From: Sphingomonas sp. LHG3406-1
GTDB lineage: Bacteria; Pseudomonadota; Alphaproteobacteria; Sphingomonadales; Sphingomonadaceae
Direction: 5' to 3'
Assembly: GCF_029637485.1 (NCBI RefSeq)
Contig: NZ_CP069128.1
Location: 372,001 to 436,000 of the forward strand
Length of the DNA stretch: 64,000 bases
Positions 58,839-64,000 of this stretch are shown piece by piece; position 1 is the first letter of the stretch; every line of letters begins with the position of its first letter. The notes under the pieces are model-generated. The model was not told the DNA's origin, searched no databases, and saw nothing but the letters and a program-made list of their open reading frames with translations. The translations under genes were made by a program, and so were the position numbers.

Positions 58839-60785
58839 ATGAATCGAACCCCGGCCGACCGTCCGGACCACCCGAGCGCGACCGACCGCTTCAACGAGGA
58901 CGCAGCGACCTTCACCGTCTCCGGGGGCGGGGAGGCGCCGGACCTCGAGGCGGGCGTCGCCGCCATCCGCAACGTCGTGAAGACCCTGCCGGTCCGCCCT
59001 GGCGTCTATCGCATGCAGGACAGCCGCGGCGAGGTGCTTTACGTCGGCAAGGCGCGGGCGCTGAAGAACCGGGTCACCAACTACACGCAGGTGTCGCGCC
59101 TGTCGAAGCGGCTGCAGCGGATGGTCGCGCAGACGCGCTCGATGACCATCGTCACCACCCACACCGAAGCCGAGGCGCTGCTCCTGGAAGCGCAGCTGAT
59201 CAAGCGCTTCCGCCCGCCCTACAATGTCCTTCTGCGCGACGACAAAAGCTTCCCCTTCATCCTGCTGCGGGAGGACCATGCCTATCCGCGGGTCCAGAAG
59301 CATCGTGGCGCGCGCCGGGCCAAGGGGCAGTATTTCGGACCCTTCGCAAGCGCCGGTTCAGTCACTCGCACACTTAACGCGCTTCAGAAGCTCTTCCTGC
59401 TAAGGTCCTGCAGTGATGGCTTTTTCAACAACCGCTCGCGACCCTGCCTGCTCTACCAGATCCGCCGCTGCTCGGGGCCCTGCGTCGGCCGCATCGAGCC
59501 CGATGCCTATGCCGAGCTGGTCGAGGATGCGAAGAACTTCCTCGCCGGAAAGTCGACCGGTGTGCAGGGGCGGCTCAGCAAGCAGATGGCCGAGGCGGCC
59601 GAACGCCAGGACTATGAGCTCGCCGCCGTCTACCGCGACCGCCTCCGCGCCCTGACTTACATCCAGGGCACGCAGACCGTCCATGCCGAGGGGCTGGGCG
59701 ATGCCGACATCTTCGCGCTCGCCGCCAAGGGCGGGTCGATGTGCATCCAGGCCTTCTTCATCCGCGGCGGGCAGAACTGGGGCCACCGCGCCTTCTTCCC
59801 GTCGCACACCGCCGACGTGCCGGAGGAGGAGGTGCTGAGTTCCTTCCTTATCCAGTTCTACGAGGACATGCCGCCACCCCGCCGGATCCTCGTCGACCGC
59901 GACGTGGCCGAGACCGAGCTGGTCGCCGAGGCCCTGTCCGAGAAGGCGGGGCGCAAGGTGCTGATCGAACGGCCCCAGCGCGGCGACCGCAGGAAGCTGA
60001 TCGAGCAGGCCAGCCGCAACGCCGTCGAGGCGCTCGACCGCCACCACGCCGAGAGCACGACCCAGACAAAGCTGCTGCGCGAACTCGCCGATGCTTTCGA
60101 GCTGCCCGACATGCCCAAGCGCATCGAAGTCTATGACAACAGCCACATCATGGGCACCGCCGCGACCGGCGCGATGATCGTCGCCGGCCCGCAGGGCTTC
60201 GCCAAGAACAGCTACCGCAAGTTCAACATCAAGAAGGCCGCCACCGACGACGATTTCGCGATGATGAAGGAAGTGCTGGAGCGCCGCTTCAACCGGCTCG
60301 AGAAGGACGATCCCGACCGCTCCAGCGGCGAATGGCCCGACCTCATCCTCATCGACGGCGGGCGCGGGCAGTTGAACGCCGTGCTGGAGATCATGGAGGA
60401 TGCCGGAGTTCATGACGTTCCGGTCGTCGGCGTCGCCAAGGGCCCGCATCATGGCCGCGAGGGCAGGGAGGTGTTCCACCTGCCGAACGGCCGCGAGCTG
60501 ACCTTCCCGGTCAACGCGCCCCTGCTCTTCTACCTTCAGCGCCTGCGCGACGAGGCGCACCGCTTCGCCATCGGTACCCACCGGGCGAAGCGGGCGAAGA
60601 ACCTCACCACGTCGACCCTCGACGAAGTTCCCGGCATCGGTCCCACCCGCAAGCGCGCCTTGCTCATGCACTTCGGCACCGCCCGCGCGGTCAAGGGCGC
60701 GGCGCTCGAGGACCTCGAGAAGGCGCCCGGCATCAGCAGGGCGACGGCCCGGCAGGTCTACGATTATTTCCATCCGGGTGGCTGA
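58839..60785 (+). CDS. uvrC: excinuclease ABC subunit C
   Basis: 648 aa from ATG 58839. A 45-residue extension is followed by the GIY-YIG nuclease (about 48-125: LPVRPGVYRMQDSRGEVLYV with GKARALKNR), the Cys-rich region (RPCLLYQIRRCSGPCVGRIE), the UVR domain (ERQDYELAAVYRDRLRALTY) and the RNase H-like endonuclease. C-terminal helix-hairpin-helix motifs close the protein (LDEVPGIGPTRKRALLMHF and GISRATARQVYDYF). It makes the 3' and 5' incisions of nucleotide excision repair with UvrB. It ends two bases before recO, so the genes are co-translated. Confidence 0.96.
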   Translation: MNRTPADRPDHPSATDRFNEDAATFTVSGGGEAPDLEAGVAAIRNVVKTLPVRPGVYRMQDSRGEVLYVGKARALKNRVTNYTQVSRLSKRLQRMVAQTRSMTIVTTHTEAEALLLEAQLIKRFRPPYNVLLRDDKSFPFILLREDHAYPRVQKHRGARRAKGQYFGPFASAGSVTRTLNALQKLFLLRSCSDGFFNNRSRPCLLYQIRRCSGPCVGRIEPDAYAELVEDAKNFLAGKSTGVQGRLSKQMAEAAERQDYELAAVYRDRLRALTYIQGTQTVHAEGLGDADIFALAAKGGSMCIQAFFIRGGQNWGHRAFFPSHTADVPEEEVLSSFLIQFYEDMPPPRRILVDRDVAETELVAEALSEKAGRKVLIERPQRGDRRKLIEQASRNAVEALDRHHAESTTQTKLLRELADAFELPDMPKRIEVYDNSHIMGTAATGAMIVAGPQGFAKNSYRKFNIKKAATDDDFAMMKEVLERRFNRLEKDDPDRSSGEWPDLILIDGGRGQLNAVLEIMEDAGVHDVPVVGVAKGPHHGREGREVFHLPNGRELTFPVNAPLLFYLQRLRDEAHRFAIGTHRAKRAKNLTTSTLDEVPGIGPTRKRALLMHFGTARAVKGAALEDLEKAPGISRATARQVYDYFHPGG

Positions 60786-60787
60786 GG

Positions 60788-61399
60788 ATGCGGCTCACCA
60801 CCTCGGCCATCATCCTCTCCCTCCGCATCCACGGCGAGACCGGCGCGGTGGTGCGCATGCTGACGCCCGTCCACGGCCTGGTTGCCGCCTATGTTCGCGG
60901 CGCGCGGGGACGGCGAATGCGGCCGGTGCTGCTCGCTGGCAATGTGGTCGAGGCCCGGCTCGCCGCCCGGACCGAGGCCCAGCTTCCACAAGCCGAGGTC
61001 GAGCTCACCCGCAGTCGCGCGCCGCTGATGACCGAGCCGCTGCCCGCCGCCGGCATTCTCTGGGCCACCACGCTCGTCGCCGAGGTGCTGCCCGAGCGGT
61101 CGCCCTATCCGGCGCTCTACCAGGGGCTGGACGGACTGCTCGACGCCATTGCCGCAGCGCCGTCGGCCAAGGGCTGGGGTCCGGCTCTCCTCGCCTTTGA
61201 ACTCCTGCTCCTCGCCGAACTCGGCTTTGGCCTCGACCACAGCATGGAACGAACGGCAATGGAGGACTGGCCCGCCGGGCTCGACCTCACCGGTCGCCGG
61301 ATCCGGCGCGATCTTCTCCAGCGGCCGGGTGACCCGGCCTGGGATGCGCGTGAGCGGTTGACCGGCCGCTTGCGCCGGGCCGTCGGGCTGGTAGCGTGA
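60788..61399 (+). CDS. recO: DNA repair protein RecO
   Basis: 203 aa from ATG 60788. The N-terminal OB-fold part (about 1-80: SAIILSLRIHGETGAVVRML, then GLVAAYVRGARGRRMRPVLL) and the helical C-terminal domain (about 85-203) are as in RecO of alphaproteobacteria. The C-terminal zinc-finger Cys cluster of some RecO proteins is absent, and the protein is shorter than E. coli RecO (242 aa), consistent with alphaproteobacterial forms. It loads RecA with RecF/RecR. It is in a tight pair with uvrC and just 5 bp before apaG. Confidence 0.9.
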   Translation: MRLTTSAIILSLRIHGETGAVVRMLTPVHGLVAAYVRGARGRRMRPVLLAGNVVEARLAARTEAQLPQAEVELTRSRAPLMTEPLPAAGILWATTLVAEVLPERSPYPALYQGLDGLLDAIAAAPSAKGWGPALLAFELLLLAELGFGLDHSMERTAMEDWPAGLDLTGRRIRRDLLQRPGDPAWDARERLTGRLRRAVGLVA

Positions 61400-61403
61400 G
61401 CCG

Positions 61404-61805
61404 ATGAGCTCCGTCCTCGCCACCCTCTTTCCATTCGAGGCGACCACCGACGATCTGACGGTGCGGGTGGCGGTGAGCTTCCTTGCCGAACAGTCGGCGC
61501 CGGCCAACGGCCGATGGTTCTGGTCCTACCATATCCGCATCGAGAATCATGGGGTTCGAAGCGTGCAGCTGCTCGCTCGCGCCTGGACCATCACCGACGG
61601 TCGCGGCGCCGTTCATGAGGTGAGAGGAGAGGGCGTGGTCGGCGAGATGCCGCTGATCGCCCCCGGTGCCTCGTACGACTACGTCAGCGGCTGCCCGCTT
61701 CCGACCGCCACCGGCAGCATGAGCGGCAGCTACCGCATGATCGACGAGAATGGCGCCAGTTTCGAGATCGCCGTCCCGACCTTTCCGCTGGTCGGGCCGG
61801 TCTGA
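61404..61805 (+). CDS. apaG: ApaG (Co2+/Mg2+ efflux-associated) domain protein
   Basis: 133 aa from ATG 61404. A single fibronectin-III-like ApaG domain: DLTVRVAVSFLAEQSAPANG, YHIRIENHGVRSVQLLARAW, GEMPLIAPGASYDYVSGCPL, TATGSMSGSYRMIDENGASF and PTFPLVGP. It has no signal peptide. It is named after its role beside apaH in E. coli and is linked to divalent-cation resistance, with an unclear mechanism. It is in a short operon with uvrC and recO. Confidence 0.93.
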   Translation: MSSVLATLFPFEATTDDLTVRVAVSFLAEQSAPANGRWFWSYHIRIENHGVRSVQLLARAWTITDGRGAVHEVRGEGVVGEMPLIAPGASYDYVSGCPLPTATGSMSGSYRMIDENGASFEIAVPTFPLVGPV

Positions 61806-61868
61806 CTTATCTCCGAAGCCGATCAATACTTCATTTTCGGCTAACCGCGTGCGCCGCAAGGTGAGGGC

Positions 61869-62855
61869 ATGTCCGATCCCAAGCTCACCGACGAAGCCGG
61901 GCGACTCCTGGCGCTTCATCGCTACTGCGCGCTCGACAGCATGCACGAACCCAATTTCGACACGATCACCGGCCTCGTCCGGGATCTGCTCGGGGTGCCG
62001 ATTTGCGCCATTTCGCTGATCGACAGCGACGAGCAGCGGTTCAAGTCGATCCAGGGTCTCGACGTCGAGAGCACCAGCCGCGAGGTCGCCTTCTGCGATC
62101 ACACCATCCGCGGGCGCGAGCCGCTCGTCGTCCCTGATGCCCACGACGACGAGCGTTTCGCCAACAATCCGCTGGTAACCGGCGACCTGTCGATCCGCGC
62201 CTATGCCGGAGCGCCGCTGCAGACGCCCGACGGCTTCAATCTCGGCGCACTCTGCGCCATTCACCGTCGGCGCCATGACTTCACCCCAGGCGACATCGCC
62301 CTGCTGGAGCGCTTCGCCAAGGTGGTCGTCGACCAGATGGAGCTGAGGAGCCTCGCCCACCGCGACTCGCTCACCGGCGCCCTGACCCGGCGCGCTTTCT
62401 TCGAAGGCGCCGAAGCTGCGCTCAAGCAATTGCTGGCGGAGAAGCGCTCGGCGACCGTGGCGGTACTCGACGTGGACCATTTCAAGGTGGTCAACGACAC
62501 CCAAGGTCATCCGATCGGTGACAAGGTCCTGAAGGGCATCTCCCAGCTGATCGGCGCGCAACTCCGGTCCGCCGACCTGTTCGGCCGGCTTGGGGGAGAG
62601 GAGTTCGCCATCCTCTTCTACGCCACCACCAAGGCGGAGGCACTGCACTGCGCCGAACGCATTCGTCGTGCGATCGAGGATCGGGTCGACCCCGACTGTC
62701 CAAAGGTCACGGTCAGCATCGGCCTTGCTGCGGTGAACCAGGGCGAGCGGATCGATGCAGCGCTCGCCCAGGCCGATGCCGCTCTCTACGTCGCCAAGCG
62801 GGAAGGGCGGAACCGCTGCGTGTCGGCAGCCCCGGCCCTGAGCGCCGCCGCCTGA
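61869..62855 (+). CDS. GAF-GGDEF diguanylate cyclase
   Basis: 328 aa from ATG 61869. A GAF domain (about 20-155: LVRDLLGVPICAISLIDSDE, REVAFCDHTIRGREPLVVPD and PDGFNLGALCAIHRRRHDFT) is joined to a GGDEF domain (about 165-325). It has DSLTGALTRRAF at the start, LDVDHFKVVNDTQGHPIGD and the active loop FGRLGGEEFAILF. An inhibitory-site RSAD lies five residues before GGEEF, so both synthesis and product inhibition are expected. It makes c-di-GMP in the cytosol in response to an unknown ligand, opposing the EAL enzyme encoded at 52.3-54.6 kb. Confidence 0.92.
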   Translation: MSDPKLTDEAGRLLALHRYCALDSMHEPNFDTITGLVRDLLGVPICAISLIDSDEQRFKSIQGLDVESTSREVAFCDHTIRGREPLVVPDAHDDERFANNPLVTGDLSIRAYAGAPLQTPDGFNLGALCAIHRRRHDFTPGDIALLERFAKVVVDQMELRSLAHRDSLTGALTRRAFFEGAEAALKQLLAEKRSATVAVLDVDHFKVVNDTQGHPIGDKVLKGISQLIGAQLRSADLFGRLGGEEFAILFYATTKAEALHCAERIRRAIEDRVDPDCPKVTVSIGLAAVNQGERIDAALAQADAALYVAKREGRNRCVSAAPALSAAA

Positions 62856-62892
62856 CCCTTGCCTCGCGGCAGCGGCGACCCATGTCGCTGCC

Positions 62893-63323
62893 ATGCAGCT
62901 CTTTACCATCGGCTATGAGGCGACCACGACGGGCGACTTTCTCGCCGCCTTGAAGCAGGCCGGGGTCGCGCAGGTGATCGACGTGCGCGCCCTGCCGCTC
63001 TCACGTCGGCCCGGCTTCTCCAAGACACCGCTCCCAATGCCCTGGCTGAGGAAGGGATCGGCTATGTGCACCTGAAGGCGCTCGGCACGCCCGCGTCCGG
63101 CCGTGAGGCGGCGCGAAAGGGCCGACTGGCGGAGCTGGAGCGCATCTACGCCGGGCAGCTCGAGCTTCCCGAAGCCATCGCCGCCGCCGCACAGCTCCGC
63201 CAACTGGTGGAGGAGCAGCCCTCCGCCCTGCTCTGCTACGAGCGGGAACCGGCGGGCTGCCACCGCTCCATGCTGATCCGCGAGGTGTTGCCCGACGTCG
63301 AGGTCAGGCATCTGTTCGCATGA
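62893..63323 (+). pseudogene. DUF488 family gene, frameshifted
   Basis: The first 43 codons from ATG 62893 (MQLFTIGYEATTTGDFLAAL, then VIDVRALPLSRRPGFSKTPL) are a good DUF488 start. After about 63027 the frame must change by one base: the segment AATGCCCTGGCTGAGGAAGG reads NALAEEG only in the second frame, which continues GYVHLKALGTPASGREAARK to LLCYEREPAGCHRSMLIREV and the stop at 63323. One base seems missing near CCGCTCCCAA. In the first frame a stop comes at 63075. Either a real inactivating deletion or a sequencing error; intact DUF488 proteins are about 145 residues and of unknown function. The conserved CYE...CHR motif is in the second part. Confidence 0.85.
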
Positions 63324-63329
63324 CGAGGC

Positions 63330-63800
63330 TCAGACGTCGGCGGGCTCGCTCGCCTTCGTTTCCGACACGATCAGCGCCTCGATGTCCGGGATCGGCCGCC
63401 CGCTCATCTCCTTGTTGATGGTGCAGACGACGCGCTTCTCGACTTCCTTGTGAAGCGCCTTGCGAAGGACTCCGAGCGCCTTGGGCGGTGCGACGATGCA
63501 AAGATGCTCGAAGTTACCCCTGAGCGCGCGGAGCCGCAGCTTTTCCGCCGCTTCCTTGACCCAGTTGTCCTCGTCCTGCTGCTTGAAGTCGGTTTCTTCC
63601 ATCGAAGACCGGCCCGGGCCGACGCTGCTGTGCGATGTGCCGGGACCATCGGTCTTGAGGTCGCCGTCATGATTGGCGTCGTCGCGCTCCTCATGCGCCT
63701 CGGTGCGCAGGTCGATCTGACTTGCGTCACCCTGATTGCGGAAGAACAGCATCTTGCGGCCGTCGACCACCAGCACCAGCGCATTGTTCGGAATGGGCAT
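63330..63800 (-). CDS. host attachment protein family (PF10116-like)
   Basis: 156 aa from ATG 63800 behind GGAGGA. It begins IPNNALVLVVDGRKMLFFRN, typical of the family, with a charged central linker (DANHDGDLKTDGPGTSHSSV). The C-terminal part LRALRGNFEHLCIVAPPKAL and GVLRKALHKEVEKRVVCTIN follows. The fold is similar to the eRF1-domain-3 / BaeRF group. The name stems from plant-host attachment work in Agrobacterium; here it is an abundant, often stress-linked cytosolic protein of uncertain role. It converges on the DUF488 gene with a 6-bp gap. Confidence 0.88.
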   Translation of the reverse strand: MPIPNNALVLVVDGRKMLFFRNQGDASQIDLRTEAHEERDDANHDGDLKTDGPGTSHSSVGPGRSSMEETDFKQQDEDNWVKEAAEKLRLRALRGNFEHLCIVAPPKALGVLRKALHKEVEKRVVCTINKEMSGRPIPDIEALIVSETKASEPADV

Positions 63801-63874
63801 TGAGGACTCCTCCTAGTCTATGGAGGAAGAACGGGCAGGGAAGGGGAGGGTTGCCTGCCGCTCCCCGCCCCATC

Positions 63875-64000
63875 CTACTCGCTGACGCCCGGATCGACCG
63901 GCTTGTCGAGCTCCTGCTCGCCGGTCGAGGCCCCGTCGTCGATCGCGGTCTCGCCGTCGGTCGACGTCTCGATCTCCGCCTCGTCCTCCTCGTCGATGCG
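63875..64000 (-). CDS. C-terminal end of an acidic protein (runs off the right edge)
   Basis: Minus-strand frame open from the window edge to a TAG at 63875-63877 (41 residues visible: RIDEEDEAEIETSTDGETAI... ending DKPVDPGVSE). It is strongly acidic and likely disordered. The start lies outside the window, so the identity is unknown. It is on the same strand as the host-attachment gene and 74 bp before it, perhaps co-transcribed. Confidence 0.55.
   Translation of the reverse strand, partial: RIDEEDEAEIETSTDGETAIDDGASTGEQELDKPVDPGVSE

Noticed and set aside
1..64000. tRNA, rRNA, CRISPR arrays, insertion sequences, prophage genes
   Set aside because: None seen on either strand by eye: no cloverleaf with a GTTCGA arm, no regularly spaced repeats longer than the three 8-bp iterons, no transposase or integrase motifs.

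Overview
The window looks like a chromosomal segment of a GC-rich alphaproteobacterium, most likely a sphingomonad (Sphingomonadales). That placement is an inference from protein flavour, the Tad-pilus gene order and the style of the intergenic inverted repeats; it was not tested by a search. I saw no rRNA, tRNA, CRISPR array or intact insertion sequence.

Layout. (1) About 1-10.6 kb is a loosely packed accessory region. It holds the 5' part of an AddB-like nuclease/helicase gene that leaves the window on the left, two small overlapping-gene pairs of unknown function (one ending in a DUF6946-like protein with a D...ExK signature), secreted and membrane orphans, a Zn-ribbon/GIY-YIG-like protein, an LprI-like protein, long stretches without genes, dispersed imperfect repeats and three 13-bp-spaced iterons. 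(2) About 10.67-17.0 kb is a signalling cluster: a TIR-FHA protein and a SLOG-plus-four-TM (SLATT-like) protein in tandem, then a two-TM potassium-channel-like protein and a membrane Ser/Thr kinase on the other strand, then a divergent PP2C phosphatase. Together they suggest a phosphorylation-gated, Thoeris/CBASS-like membrane-effector system and are the strongest candidate for something undescribed. (3) 17-19.3 kb encodes two polytopic membrane proteins. (4) 19.7-32 kb is a complete-looking Tad (Flp) pilus operon: pilin, CpaB, secretin CpaC, a small lipoprotein, TadG, two TadE-like minor pilins, CpaE, CpaF, TadB, TadC, a TadD-like TPR lipoprotein with a LytR_C tail, and a TPR protein. No prepilin peptidase is present. 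(5) 32-37 kb holds housekeeping genes: clpX, ffh, rpsP and rimM. trmD and rplS, which usually follow rimM, are replaced by a chemosensory operon. (6) 37-42.2 kb is that operon: cheA, cheW, cheY, cheB, cheR, without a receptor gene. (7) 42.3-64 kb is mixed core genome: an amidase, ettA, a BLUF photoreceptor, alaS, a CPA2 antiporter, a small Tudor-like protein, an FAD monooxygenase, a CHASE2-EAL phosphodiesterase, transhydrogenase subunits pntAB and pntB, an Asp/Glu racemase, a GreA-like factor lacking the acidic tip, a DUF305 protein, uvrC, recO, apaG, a GAF-GGDEF cyclase, a frameshifted DUF488 gene, a host-attachment-family protein, and the end of an acidic protein at the right edge.

How the parts work together. 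The Tad operon would build an adhesive type IVb pilus for surface attachment. The che operon, BLUF protein, diguanylate cyclase and CHASE2-EAL phosphodiesterase are plausible inputs to a motile/sessile decision. The kinase and phosphatase pair could set the phospho-state read by the FHA domain of the TIR protein, whose nucleotide product could be read by the SLOG domain of its neighbour. Intergenic regions carry at least three families of inverted-repeat elements, a bidirectional terminator, a candidate structured RNA near 52.2 kb and a 20-residue Trp/Gly-rich micro-ORF with a good ribosome binding site.
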